Below are positions 32,601-44,649 of a stretch of DNA of 64,000 bases, piece after piece. Within the stretch, counting starts at the first letter, position 1; each line of letters opens with the position of its first letter. The translations under genes were made by a program, and so were the position numbers. The notes beneath the pieces are model-generated. The model did no database searches, had not been told where the DNA came from, and was given only the letters and a program-made list of their open reading frames with translations. Location: the NCBI RefSeq assembly GCF_000003815.2, contig NC_049985.1, forward strand, positions 18,414,432 to 18,478,431. Direction: 5' to 3'. The DNA comes from Branchiostoma floridae. Its lineage: Eukaryota; Chordata; Leptocardii; Amphioxiformes; Branchiostomatidae.

Positions 32601-34000
32601 ACATTTTTCCATCCTTTAATTTTTTTTTCAATTTAACTCCAGATTGCTAGACCGAAGACTGATTCACAAACACAGTTCTAGAACTAGAAAGGCCGACATT
32701 TGCTTAAGAGCAAATACAGCATATTTCAGCCATACCCCTTCCCACACAACATTGGACTGTTCCAAATCACCCCTGCGCAAAAATGGAACATCCTCTTAAC
32801 AGTATATTATCCCCCAAAGTGGACTGGTATTGTGAATTGATTCCAGGTAAAGACAGAGCTTGCTTCTATTTTTCAGAAAATGACAATAATCACACCTTCC
32901 ATTCAGAAAATTTTCATCATGACTGAAAATTGTTGAATGACTTCATGTAATGCCATTAACAATTTTCAGTACGATAACTAGGTGTAAGTTTAAAAAAGTA
33001 TAAGCTCCTTGTGATGTGGTAACATTTATTATTGCAGTGAACTTTTTTTATTCAAGTAGGGCATACAATAATTATCAAGCAGGTGCAGGTACTGTAGGAG
33101 CGTTTGTTTTCTTCAAGCTGTAAAACTGTTAAACTGTTTTACTTTGTATGCAATCAGCCATCGAGCCTATTCTTATTTTAGTTTAACAACTCAGTCCTGC
33201 CAGACCCGGAAGATACGATTGAACCTTGTTCGAGGATTTATTTTCGTCTGTCTGGTCAGTCTGTTCATACCCTGGCGCTGAGAGTGTTTAATTGGGCTGA
33301 AACTCTGGCAGTTTAAAGTTACTTACAATTTAAATGTTCAAAGTTTATGTCAAACAACAACAGCACTAGGAACACATACATTTGCTCTGGAGAAAATACA
33401 GCAGTTTTCGCAAGTTCCAGTCCAGTGATAGAAATGTGGCCACTATAGACAGGTGGTCACTATAGAGAAAAATGCTGATCTATTGACTAGGAGCCATACG
33501 TTACACATGATTTCAGTACACTGATCATTAATCATATAAACATTGCACAGGTAAGCCAATTGTTTAGATGTACAATTAAGTTCAAATAATTCTGAAGAGA
33601 AATATTGATGAGAAAATAATCATTCTCGCCACTGTCTAACTTATAATTACGTATCAAAACTAAACGCAGATTTTCTAACTAACGCACCTTTCGCCGACTT
33701 CATCAAAGGACCGCCGGCTATCAATCAAACACGGCTGTTGATTAGACTTAACGTTAGAGTTTCAAACAGTCATGTGCTGTGTGCCAGTTGACAGCGAACT
33801 TCATGCTACGTGATGTTTTACATTGCTTGGACCTTCTTTCCTACAGCGGTGCTTCTACAAAATATTTAGACTGTAAGTTGTAACACTGAGTCCCACATGT
33901 TTTATAGAATAGAATTTGACGCAGAACAGCGTTTTTTGCTGGGTATTTTTCTTGAAACATGTCCGTGGGAATATCAGCGAGGCGGCGACGTAGGGATATC
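32600..34000. other. Unique AT-rich stretch
   Basis: No gene recognised. 33190-33310 is locally GC-richer (TGCCAGACCCGGAAGATACG, TACCCTGGCGCTGAGAGTG) and may be a small conserved element. GGTGGTCACTATAGA near 33453 recurs at about 38791 (GGTGGTCACTATAGACA), a short interspersed repeat. Confidence 0.4.
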
Positions 34001-36095
34001 AGACCGTCAACAAAAGTCGCACGGCGGCTAACGGCGCAGCGAAGATACTAGCGCTATAAATAAGCGCTTCAACTAAGGATGGCAACCCGTACAATATTTT
34101 TGTATACTGTTGAGCTAAGTAAAGTTTGTTGTTTATGAGGTTTTAGTTGTCTTTGAAGCTTTGACCCGAAATATTTTAAAGTCAAACTGCTGAAGAGAAG
34201 TAAGTGACTGCTACGATTATCGTAGATATGGCCCTAAAAAAACTGATAAAAGAAGCCTTCTCAATAGTCTAAAATGCAAGAGCTTCCGGGGGGCCTTCGC
34301 CCACCTGGGTCCCCCCCACAGTGGCCCTGCCCCTGGACCCCGCCAGGGACATTCGGCGGCCCCCGGACCCCTGTCCGACGCTTTGAAAAAATCCTGGCGA
34401 GAAGTCTGTACGGCCTGAGTCTTCAAGTTAACGTATTGTGTGGTCCCGCTTATGAATATTAATTAGCCTTCGCTTTCCTCTTCGCTGATTGGCTGAACCA
34501 TTAATTGAATTAACTCTTCCTGCCGGCTAGACGCAGGTGCAGATGTCGGCTCTGTGGGGTGAACGTCCGAAAGGTCATGGCATGGAGAACGAAAGAAAAC
34601 CAATTTCCCCTAAAAAAAGTGCTGTAATTAAGCCTTTTACAGTACTTTATGCCAAAAATTTTACTTGGATCATTTTACCAACTATCTTATGCCTATCTAT
34701 ACCAAATGTTACTCATACCAGGGTACAGGGGTGCAAAATATACCGTTATAAGACCGTCAACAACAGTCGCACGGAGCTAACAGCGCAGCGAAAATACCAT
34801 CGCTAGCGTTTCAACTTCGGATAACAAGTTATAAGTACTGTTGAACTCAGTAACGTTAAAGTTTGTTTTTAGTTGCCTTTGACGGTTTGACCTGAAATAG
34901 TGTTACGCTAAACTCCTGAAGAGAAGTTAGGTGACTGCTGCGATTATCATAGATATGCCCCTAAGAACTGATACAATATAAAGCCTTCTGAATAGTCTAA
35001 AATGCGAGAGCCTTAGGCGGGCTTCGCTCCCCCTGGCGGGAACACTGCTATATACGGGATCATGAGGCCCCGCTTATGAATATTAATTAGCCTTTGGCCT
35101 CCTTTTCGCTGATTGGCTAGGTCTTTGATTCAATTAACTCTCCGGCTGACGCGCACAGGTGTGGCTCTGTGCGGGGTCACGGAAGGTCACGTCAGGAGGC
35201 CAAAAGAAAACAAATTTCCCCTCAGAAAAGTGCCAAAATTAATCATTTTAAAGTTGTTTATGTCAAAAATTTTACTTGAATCTTGTTACCAAGTATCTAA
35301 TGCCTATCTATACCAAATTTCAGGTCATTTAATTGTAATACCAGGGTACAGGAGCCAAAAGTGTCCTTTTTTGGTCAAAAATTGGCCAAAAATCGCAAAA
35401 ATAAGCATTTTGTTGCACTGTACACCAAAAGTGTTATTGAATTTATATGAAGGGATTATCAAGGCACATCTGTGTCAAATTTGAGCTCATTCGGTTGCAA
35501 TACCAAGGTACAGGAGCCAAAAGTGTCCTTTTTTGGTCAAAAATTGGTCAAAAAATCGCAAAAATAAGCATTTTGTTGTACTGTACACCAAAAGTGTTAT
35601 TGAATTGATATGGGGGCATTATCAAGGCACATCTCTGTCAAATTTCAGCTCATTTGGTTGTAATACCAGGGTACAGGGGCCAAAAGTGTCCTTTTTTGGT
35701 CAAAAATTGGTCAAAAAATCGCAAAAATAAGCATTTTGTTGTACTGTACACCAAAAGTGTTATCGGATTTATATGGGAGCATTATCAAGGCACATCTCTG
35801 TCAAATTTCAGCTCATTTGGTTGTAATACCAGGGTACAGGGGCCAAAATATACAGTTTTGGTCTAAAATTGACCAAAAAATCTCAATAAAATCATTTTAG
35901 AGGCAGATATGAAAAAACTGAGAAATAAGCATCAAGGTATTGGCCCATTCTATCCCTGTGCCAAATTTCAGGTCATTCGGTCCAGGAACGGCGGAGATGA
36001 ATCACTTTGAAGATTTGACAGGAGAAAGAAAGAAAGAAAGAAACATTACGAATACAATATATTTCACCATACTATGTATGGCTGAAATATAACTA
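34000..36095 (+). mobile_element. Composite interspersed element: 750-bp duplication plus 163-bp array plus terminal hairpin
   Basis: AGACCGTCAACAAAAGTCGC at 34001 and AAGACCGTCAACAACAGTCG at about 34750 open two copies of the same ~700-bp sequence. The shared order is GAAGAGAAGT, CGATTATCRTAGATATG, TTCTSAATAGTCTAAAATGC, then GCTTATGAATATTAATTAGCC and CGCTGATTGGCT. The second copy continues into four 162-163-bp units (starts 35341, 35503, 35666, 35829) containing AGTGTCCTTTTTTGGTCAAA. It ends in (GAAA)n and a hairpin, ATATTTCACCATAC / GTATGGCTGAAATAT (36059-36090). The terminal part recurs at 60330-60490. No transposase frame. Confidence 0.7.
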
Positions 36096-36469
36096 TTATA
36101 TTACAGGACTGGTCCATCCCTGGAGCGTACAAGGGTTGCAGTTGACAAGAAAAATTAACCTGTGGTCTCAGAGTGGAACACGATGGAATACCTAAGACGC
36201 AAATCCTTTGAAATGTAAGTTGATACATGTACATGGCTTAAGACGTTATTCTATTTCCTACGGTCCAAAATGAAACTCCATTTCGTGTGATGGAATTTGC
36301 ATCCATTGCCCAGGTATGCTGAGAGCGACTTCACTTGGCTTTGAGACTGAAAAAATGGGTAAAATCAAGTTACAGCCATCCCATTCCCACGCCAATGACT
36401 TTATCACAAATGTCAAAACTGAAAAACATGCCCAGAAATCCGATACTCCCCGCGTGATGCACATTTATA

Positions 36470-36910
36470 TTAATAAATCTGCTGCACCAAGGATCACATG
36501 TCCCCAGGCTGTGAAAGGACACCTAAATCACGGCCATCAGCGTAAATCAGGACATTTCAGCGGCCGGAAATCTCCCTCATTTGGGGCTGGGGCGAAGGAC
36601 CGCTGTCAGAACGCACTGCCCGGACCGTAAGTCACCCACTAAGTGTGCCGCGGGTCCGTCCAGTGGTGCCCACAATAGCGCCCATGTGATCCCCCTCCTC
36701 GGTAATACATGGCACAGGCAGGGCCTGAATGGCTGCGGACATCGGAGGTGATACGTTTCGGGCGGGACTGTCGGTTCCCGCGCCCTGAAGCCGGAGATAA
36801 TGCACGGTTATTTATGGCGGGTGGCGGCGCTAATAGGTGTCCAGCGCTGATCCTGCAGGGTGCCCGCGAGAGTGCGATACGGAATAGGGGCTCCTGTGGG
36901 GGGTTCAAGC
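36470..36910. promoter_or_regulatory. Large GC-rich CpG-containing island
   Basis: The strongest GC-rich block in the right half. It contains AAATCACGGCCATCAGCGTA, CGGTTATTTATGGCGGGTGG (CDX/posterior-Hox-like TTTATGG), GCTAATAGGTGTCC and GAAGCCGGAGATAATGCACG. Both strands are open for 90-114 codons, and a plus-strand GGACC|GTAAGTC donor-like site lies at 36628, but there is no ATG with supporting context or acceptor. Could be a conserved enhancer or, less likely, an unrecognised first exon. Confidence 0.35.
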
Positions 36911-39140
36911 TGGGGTGCAGGGTGGGACATACACATCTAAAGCTACATACATTTTGTATGGGTAACCCCCAAATAGCCCCACAAGGGCCAATGCAGGGGA
37001 AGGGGTATTTGAGTCAAAACTACACACCAAATCACAGACAGTCTAGCATTTAAAAGGTTTATAAGAAAGAGACATTGCCCTTCTGTGTGCTATAATGGTT
37101 GAAAGTTCATACATGAGCTCTGTCCAGAGTGCTGAAACAGTGACTGCTATCAATGTGAAGACTGTTAAAAAATCTAACACTCTGTAGCCACAGACTGTTA
37201 CACTTTGACGGGTAAATTTCTGAGTGCCTGAAGTCTCTGCTCTACTCAATAGATACAGAGATTCTAGCCAGAGGTATCATTACAACAAGATTAAGAAATC
37301 ATTGAGACTTTACAATGCTGCAGAAGGAAAAAATACAAGCTAAACTCTATTAACAACAAAGTTTACTTATGTGTGGAATCTGCAAAGAATAGTATCCCCT
37401 GCATACAATTAAACATTACAGATACTTAAACAACTCATCAATACAGAACACGTTTCTACCCAGGAAGGTCATGTATATTCAACCCCCCCTCCTCCCCAAC
37501 ATAACCCCATATTTATACTCTGAAGGTCAGCCCATTAAGACCACAATAATCCCCCCCACCCCCATCCCTGTGACTTATGGCAGTCTCAGAGTGTCCCTTG
37601 ATGCACAATGATGTTTTTGCCTTGCCACTGGTAACAGTCAGTGGATTACCAGGACAGGTTGGCAGGTGTTCTTTTTTTCAACAACAATTGAAGAAAATTC
37701 ATCATGTAGTACCTCACTACGAAAAGACATTATACGAAGAGGCTCACGACAAAGTGAGGGCAGTTAACACCCAAAATCTGAAGTTTTTCTCTAAAATGCT
37801 TTTAAAGGAATAGTTCAAGGCCAACATTATGATAATAACAGTTTCAGTGAAGAAACCAGAATTCATTACCCTTTTCCTGCCTACTCCAAGCTAATTGCAA
37901 CCGAACGGTTCGGGCCCCCAGGAGGGTTTTAATGTCACCGCTATTATCAGGATCCTCATACCAAATTGGTTCCACTTTCCTGTTTTGTTTCCAATCATTT
38001 TCGCATGGTCATGATCCCAGTAATTTGTGTGAAACCCCCCCAGTTAATAAACTCGATGAGTATATAATAATTTGGATATCTAATGCCATGTGATAGTCAG
38101 ATTTTCAGCAAGATTCAAAATGGTCCTTCCACAGATGTGTTATCCTACATTTTGTGAACGTAAACTCACTGTTAGCACTTTTCAACATGTCTTCCACCGT
38201 ATCAGATTGAAAATGAGTTTGTAATAAGTACAGAGCCTTCATTAGCATTTATCCACCAGGAAAAATTATTCTGCTATTTTGAAAAACAGTGTGGTTGAGA
38301 GATGCATCACCAGAGGTATGCATAGTTTAGATATGCAGGCATGTATTATACTGGGAGATGCTGAGTTGGACATCTTTTTAGACCCATTCTTTGGGAATGG
38401 CGACTACATATGACATGCCAGAATCATGTTAGTGGATATTGGACTTTCAAGCTAATCTCACTACAAAACATAGGGAATGGCAGAGAACTATGTCACTGCC
38501 ATTCACGTAAAGGCTCGAAAAGTTCACCCGAGGAAACTTTCTTTCTGCATGGGGGTTCTTTTCATTTTGATGGATAGCATGAAGAATAAAATGTAAGTGG
38601 GATTTGAAACAAGTGATATCTGCTGTTATTGTCTGAAATCAGAGTCATGTATATCAATACAGTCTGTGACATATGGTGTCAGTTGACCTACATCGTAAAT
38701 GTCTTTTATCCAATTCTATGACAATTTTTCAATCAAAACTGCCAAAGAAGACCACTCAAGGGACCAATGACATCTGGTTTATGTGGACAGGTGGTCACTA
38801 TAGACATCTCATGTTTTGATCACAGTAATTTTCATACATTATTTACATACATTTTTCTAAATTCTTTTTTAAGTATGCAATTGTATATGTTACTGTTTTA
38901 CTTACTAATTAGCATTTGGCATGATCCTATTTTAAAATGATAAAAGTTAACCTAATTTAATTTAACGTTAACTAATTACAGCCCATTGTCACACTTATAT
39001 CACTTCATTTTAACACATACTATTGCAATCAGCCCTTGGGCATGAACTCACTTCACTATGAGAGGAAGAAGTTATAAATGAACATGAAGAATTCAGCTGA
39101 ACAGCCATAATACAGGAGGGTAGCAGATTTATTGTTAGAA
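36911..39140. other. Mostly unrecognised intergenic or intronic DNA
   Basis: Poly-C patches near 37485 and 37550. A small island at 37870-38030 has CAAGCTAATTGCAACCG and the 13-bp palindrome CCGAACGGTTCGG (37900-37912). Nothing coding is supported. Confidence 0.4.
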
Positions 39141-39149
39141 TGACTCTGT

Positions 39150-39193
39150 AGAATGTAAGCCCACCCCAAACCAATCATTTTGCCGCGCTGAAA
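39150..39193 (+). promoter_or_regulatory. Promoter-like sequence before an ATG
   Basis: AAGCCCACCCCAAACCAATC gives a CACCC/GC-box-like word and a CCAAT box (39172-39176). GCCGCGCTGAAAATGGCGAA follows, where AAAATGGCG resembles the YY1-type element that overlaps the start codon in many TATA-less animal promoters. A 100-bp (CT)n tract lies 250 bp downstream. Suggestive only. Confidence 0.3.
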
Positions 39194-39359
39194 ATGGCGA
39201 ATAGAGCGCGCTGGATAATCCTGTTCCTTGGTGATGGCGGAAGGGGATTCGGAGCACGACCATCACCTCGACTGAACAATCACCTGAGCCAAGCTGCAGG
39301 AACTTCTACCTTAAGCTACTACAATTTAATATCTACTGATGGTTCCCAGACAATTTCAG
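39194..39359 (+). CDS. Possible first coding exon (hypothetical protein)
   Basis: ATG in context GAAAATGG opens 55 codons plus one base: MANRARWIILFLGDGGRGFG, then ARPSPRLNNHLSQ and a Ser/Thr-rich end, up to a donor TTTCAG|GTAAAG. IILFLGDGG recalls the metal-site start of alkaline phosphatases (x-I-I-L-F-L-G-D-G-M-G), but the rest does not match, so I assign no function. The promoter-like context and donor are the support. It could equally be a chance ORF in a conserved non-coding island. Confidence 0.25.
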
Positions 39360-39440
39360 GTAAAGGTGTAGCAAGTGCACATCATAAAGCAGATGGCAGG
39401 GAGCAAAACTTCAGTATGGCTGTATTCTCTCTGTAAAAAG

Positions 39441-39541
39441 GAATGCTCTCTCTCTCTTCCCCCTTCTCTCTGCCTCCCCCTTTCTCTCTCCCTCTCTCTC
39501 TCTCTCTCTCTTTCACTCTCTCTCTCTCTCTCTCTCTCTAA
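39441..39541 (+). repeat. (CT)n microsatellite
   Basis: About 100 bp of CT-rich repeat with C-rich interruptions. GAGA-type sequence on the other strand, within the intron of the hypothetical plus-strand gene. Confidence 0.95.
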
Positions 39542-39625
39542 CTCCCCCCTCTCTTCATTGTTTAAGTCAGCACTTGGCCACCACAGCCCGTCACCTTTTT
39601 CTGTCCATTGTCCAGTATTTTTCAG

Positions 39626-39723
39626 TCCATAACATTTTCAAGAGATCCAGGAACCAAGAAATTAAATTGCAAGAGCAACCGAACAATGAATCAACAAGTA
39701 CAGGACAGGAAATACTTTCTTAG
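39626..39723 (+). CDS. Possible last exon of the hypothetical plus-strand ORF
   Basis: A pyrimidine-rich acceptor TCCAGTATTTTTCAG ends at 39625. The single G left by the upstream exon joins TC to give Val, then H N I F K R S R N Q E I K and so on, for 32 codons to TAG at 39721-39723. The phase agrees, which by chance happens one time in three. Length and composition are unremarkable; no domain. Confidence 0.18.
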
Positions 39724-40048
39724 CTAGATGCCTTTTAGTCAGAAATATACCAACAATTCAAGAAAACTTCCTCCAGTACTGAACCTGTGTTGTTGCCTTT
39801 GTCCACAAGTCTCGAGAAACCCATAGTAGGCTACAATGGATAATGTTTAGTTCATGACAATAATTGTACTTATGCAGTTAAGAAGAACAATGAAATGCAA
39901 ACCTTTGCCAACTCCTAGTGATGCACTAGTACTGGGGTTTGGTACTTATGTACACAAAGCTTTTTTAAGATTCTTAAAACCAAGTTTTAACCATCAAAAT
40001 TACAAAGTCGAGCATACTTTACGCAGAGTGCCAAAGTTTGTCCATAAG

Positions 40049-40125
40049 TGCCTTGTGGGAGAATTGTTGCGGAAGAATTGTTGCGGAAGAATTGTTGCGG
40101 AAGAATTGTTGCGGAAGAATCGTTG
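40049..40125 (+). repeat. 15-bp repeat, 5 copies
   Basis: GAATTGTTGCGGAA(A/G) repeated in register. The surrounding 140-codon ORF (39854-40276) is extended by this repeat and has no other support. Confidence 0.9.
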
Positions 40126-40209
40126 CGGGTTACTGCAGAAGGAGGTTATGAAATCAGCACCGATCAATGATACATGCAGCGAAGTCAGCGGGGGTTATCA
40201 ATCTTGTTG

Positions 40210-41500
40210 TTCCTTCATAATAAAGGGCTTTGTGGCCTGTTCTCGGGATAACTCAGCCGAATGGCCGCAAGTGTGATCAGAATAATGCAGAAACACCCAG
40301 CAGGGGGCTTCCGGAAAAGTCATGTGGATCCTTCTTTCCTAATAACAACAGCAGCAAAGACTTTATTGGCGGGAGTACTGTTCTCTTACATGTGATAGAT
40401 ATAATGCAAAAACACCCAGCAGGGGGCTTCTGGAAAGTCCTTTGGATCATTCCTTTATAAAAATTACAGCAACAAGACACTGTTATGCTAACTTTATCAG
40501 ATGGAGAATTGTTCTCAGTATAAATAAGCTGAAAATCCTGGTGAATGATCAGGATAATGCAGGAATATCCAGTGGGGAGCTTCGGGAAAGTACTGTGGCT
40601 CATTCCTTCATACCAACAACATGAACAAACACTGTTATGCTGTTAAACTGCAGGAGAGCAGTCCTCAATACATTAGAATATAATTCAACCACTAGTGATG
40701 CTAAAGAAGAGTGATGGATGTCACTCAAAACGTCCGGAAGTAAATCTCCATTCTTCACCCAGTCGTAAAGATTGAATTGTGTTTACCTGGATGTATAACC
40801 TCCATAAACGTGTTTTTAATGTGAATCAGCTGAAAGTTGTGACGTATAAAATAAGGATAATGCAGCAGTAATAGGCTTTAGTTTAGTCCTGTGGATTATT
40901 CTTTATCTCTAGCACACCAACAACAACAGCAACATGGCCTGCAATGTGGAGTTTATAGGCTGAAGCACTGGTTTCATTACAGTACAGCAGAACGGCCTGA
41001 AGCCTGAGGTATGAGTGAGATACTGAAGCAATACCTGGCTGGGAGCTTTAGACAAAGATCATATCATATCATGTATACATGATAGGGAATACAGCAGAAA
41101 TAGCCAGCAGGGGGATAGAGAAAGTATCATTTCTTCATAACAACAACAGCAACAAAACATTGTGTTGTGGGGAGGAAGGAGACTCCCTGGCTGAGTGCTT
41201 TAGACAAAGATCATATCATATTATATCATATCATATCATATCATGTATACATGATTGGCTTAATGCAGGAATAGCCAGCAGGGTCCTTTAGATCATTTTG
41301 TTCATTGCTACCATAACAACAAGAACAGCAAGAAACACTATTATGCCGAGTTTATTGGTTGCAGAACTGTTCTCATTATAAACCAGCCGAACGGCCTGAA
41401 GTGTGATCAGAATAATGCAGGAATCCCCAGCTGAGAGCAGGGGGAATGCCCCCAGGAGTATTTTATTGTTGCCAACGTAACAACATCCAAAAAACAAGGC
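40210..41500 (+). repeat. Degenerate ~165-200-bp tandem repeat, about 7-8 copies
   Basis: Units contain AATAATGCAGGAATACCCAG, CAGGGGGCTTC, TTCCTTCATAACAACAACAG, CAACAAAACACTGTTATGC and GGCTGAACTGTTCTCA-like sequence, near 40275, 40405, 40550, 40855, 41085, 41265 and 41410. (ATCAT)n slippage at 41210-41255. No coding content. Confidence 0.8.
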
Positions 41501-41679
41501 TGTATTTAGTTAGAGGGGAATATAGAGGTGACTGTGAAGAAAACATTCTTTAAAAAAACACTGACTGAGCTGTCTGATCTCTGAAATATCATAGAGATTG
41601 GGAATAATCACAGACCTGTCCATGGTTCTGAACCTTAAAACCTTAGAACAAAGCAGGAACTGTTCACTAAGTTTTACAC

Positions 41680-41960
41680 ATCCTCTTTCATACTGCAACA
41701 ACCAAGCATCCCCTGTCCATGGTGTTGGACTCTACAGTGCTTAGAACAATGTATAAACTGCTCACTGGGGGAATCCTAAGGGTTTTACACATCGTCTTTA
41801 TACTGCAACAACAGCTAAACAACCCCTTTCCATGGTACTGAACCATAGAACAATGTATAAACTGTTCACTGGGGGATTCCAAGGGTTTTTCACATCAACT
41901 TTATACTGTAACAACAGCCAAACATCCCCTGTCCATGGTGCTGAACAATTTTGGAACTGT
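41680..41960 (+). repeat. ~105-130-bp direct repeat, about 3 copies
   Basis: TACTGCAACAACMRCYAAAC, then ATCCCCTGTCCATGGTGYTG, recurs near 41690, 41803 and 41908, with AATGTATAAACTGYTCACTG, GGGGGATTCC and AAGGGTTTT between. Confidence 0.85.
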
Positions 41961-42059
41961 AGACTAGGTTATGGATTGGGCACATCTATATTTAGGCACA
42001 ATTTGCGGAGAGGCGCATCATTTTGGGGAAAACGGATGATAAATGAGATGATATAGAAA

Positions 42060-42325
42060 GCTCGAGGGGAAACAAGAAGGAGGCAGAACTCTGCAGATTA
42101 ACCTAATTATCGGACGAGCTCACTTAATTAGAACATGTGGGGCACACGCCCTCCCACAGACCCAGGCACGCATACGGAATCAGGACTTAAGTGGGCTTCC
42201 TTCTCCCTTCCTTTTAGCCGGATTGGGAGGAATTATTCAATTTGCCGTCCGAGAAAGCAACATGCTGGCTGCGCAGAACTGCTCATTGAGCAGCAGCTCA
42301 GAGGAAATGCCATTAGACACACAAT
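42060..42325. promoter_or_regulatory. Island with clustered homeodomain and NK2-type sites
   Basis: AACCTAATTATCGG (42101-42114), CACTTAATTAGAAC (42121-42134), GACTTAAGTGGGC (NK2-class TTAAGTGG at 42187-42194), GGAATTATTCAATTTG and GCTCATTGAGCAGCAGCTCA. Repeat-free, and immediately followed by a MITE at 42332. Candidate developmental enhancer. Confidence 0.4.
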
Positions 42326-42331
42326 ATAGCA

Positions 42332-42538
42332 CTAGCTCACCTTTATCCGCGGGGTAACCTATATCCGTTGTTTTTCAAAACGGTATAAAGGCACATCATG
42401 CTGATGGGTGATAGTTTTAAACTGCAATATACTGAAAATATTGCAATTTGAAACCAACGTCCGTTGACGTGATATCACCAAATACCCTGTTATCAAAAGC
42501 AACGGATATAGGTTACCCAACGGATAAATGTGAACTAG
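42332..42538. mobile_element. MITE, TTCACCTTTATCCG family, copy B
   Basis: CTAGCTCACCTTTATCCGCG then GGGTAACCTATATCCGTT at the left; AACGGATATAGGTTACCCAA then CGGATAAATGTGAACTAG at the right. Both ends are flush with CTAG. Centre diverged from copy A but shares TGCAATAT...AATATTGCAATTTG. Confidence 0.85.
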
Positions 42539-43412
42539 CGTCTTCTCCGTGATTCTCAGTGTACAATAATGTACAATATACATGACTTGTACAATGTACC
42601 TCATATAGTCTTCTCTGTGATTCTCCATATGCAATAATTGTGAAAGAATGGTGGGACGTAAGCTGATGAAACAAAATTGGGTGTGCATTCTGGGGAACGG
42701 ATCCAAAGTTCACTATCTTCACCGTCATTCTGCGAGAAATTCTTTGTTGAATGGGAACTTGCAGCAAGTACACCATTAAGCACACAAGTCATGTACCTCA
42801 TACGGCCTTCTTCATGATTCTATAATACTCGTGGAAAACTGGTTGGCTGCTAGCTGATTTCTGATTGTTTAGGGATTGCTATACACAATTGTAATTTGCA
42901 TCTTGCGAAAGGGAGATATATACCATAACCTAATAGTATATTCTCTATGCTATAACCTATATACTCTAAACACTATCCTGTGCAAAAATTTTGATTGAAC
43001 AGGTTTTCCATATACCGTCAGACATAAAGTATGCATGCACCTCAAAGCCATCTCAATGATTTCATACGTGTAAAATACTCATAAAAGAATGGTGAGCTGG
43101 AGTGAATATGTTTTTCTTTTAATCTTCAGAGCTTACTACAAAGAACATAAAAAAATTATGCGTATCCCATATGTAAGCAAGACAATATCTTCAACACGGT
43201 TCTTTTCAAGAACTGAAGAGCACGTTTTAGAATATCACTAGACCTACAATGTACCTTCACCAGATTCTGTTTTCACCGATCACAAGATACCGGACGTACA
43301 CAGGTATGTGTTGTTTCAACAAAGCACTGACCTGCCTACTGAATGGCATTTTCCAGACTATTGTTGGTGTCCAATACACCGCACAGCCCCCTCAGTAATG
43401 CTGTAATACTGC

Positions 43413-43739
43413 ATGGATTATCTGGCTAAAGGTTCTGAGGTAGTCTATAGATCACCAAATACCACATCTACAAATTTTATGAGGGCAAGAAGAAACCAAA
43501 CAGCTGCTCATATTTGCTTCCATTCTTATGTACTTTCTTTGAATGACAAGCTTGTAAATCAAATGCCAAAACACGGGGTCGATCTGCTAGGATTACAAGA
43601 TACCGTTATCAGATGTGAAAAGGGGGATTTATGCACGGTTAATTTCACGGCATCATCGAAAAATCATTTCCACAGCACCAACAAATTAACATTGTCAAAC
43701 GGCTGGGATGAAATACAGCATCTTCATGTCCATTATTAA
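43413..43739 (+). CDS. 108-codon ATG ORF, hypothetical
   Basis: The longest ATG-started frame that is not a repeat or the main exon. It starts MDYLAKGSEVVYRSPNTTST and ends in a His-rich HLHVHY then TAA. Three Cys, no signal peptide, no recognisable domain. The second half coincides with the edge of a conserved-looking GC-richer island (TTAATTTCACGGCATCATCG, AAATTAACATTGTC), so it may be non-coding DNA that happens to stay open. Confidence 0.15.
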   Translation: MDYLAKGSEVVYRSPNTTSTNFMRARRNQTAAHICFHSYVLSLNDKLVNQMPKHGVDLLGLQDTVIRCEKGDLCTVNFTASSKNHFHSTNKLTLSNGWDEIQHLHVHY

Positions 43740-44350
43740 ACAGGGTGGGGTCACCCCTCCCTGCCGAGCCGAGAAGAGACTACGGTTCTCACGGCTGTAA
43801 AAGGCAGCGGACTAAGAAGGCAGTACTCACACGAGATTATCGAGAAATAGGAAGCCTCCACGTCCAACAGAAGCCAGTCCCAGGCAGAACGATCCCCTCT
43901 GGAAGGATAAGCAGTAAATCCAAGCAAAAGCTTTGCTCCCAGGAAGCTACATGTACCTCTCCCACTCGCAGGTAATCCTGAGTAACATCAGCCGCTGACG
44001 ACTATTTCGGGCCATCTCAGAAAAAAACCTTTTGGTAACCGTGGAAACCAGCCAGTCTGTCTGGCCGGGGCGGTCCCAGGTGGTCGTGTGTCAGAGCTTC
44101 GCACGGAGCGTGGTTTTCCTGGGGGCAGGCCGGCCTCCGTGATTGGTTGGTTTGAAAATGTACGTCGTGCGGGTTAGAGAGCAGGGTTGGGAGTAGTGTA
44201 GGACTAATAAACAGAAGGGAGCAAGCGGTAAATAACCACGCGCACACGGGCGGACTTACGGCCCAGAACGGGGGAAATCACAACAAGGCCATCGTTAAGA
44301 GGAGCTGGAGATTGCGGATTGCCGTAAATAATTGATTGATCAGGATTCAT
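43740..44350. promoter_or_regulatory. GC-rich unique island
   Basis: CACCCCTCCCTGCCGAGCCG, GGGGCGGTCCCAGGTGGTCG, CGGCCTCCGTGATTGGTTGG (inverted CCAAT at 44141-44145) and ATTGCCGTAAATAATTGATT (44316-44335). Several frames are open for 76 codons without splice support. Promoter- or enhancer-like. Confidence 0.35.
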
Positions 44351-44649
44351 CAGGGTTGATGTCGATCATGAGATCCAGTGGCGGGTTCTGAAGTTCTGGG
44401 TGAAACCAAAACTCCCGGAACGACAACGTCCCTCCGGCGGAAGATTCATCAAAATGTCCGCTTAGGAAACAGATCAGTTTATAGCCCTCATAAGTACAAA
44501 TTTCATACAACAATGTACAGTTTTTCCTTCCGCTTGAAAGACAACTACATGCACCTTAATCAAGTTTTTAACTCACATTTTATGTGACCTTGAAGCTCAC
44601 ACAAGGCTGATATTTATTCATGGAACACGTCTAATCTCTAACATCGGCT

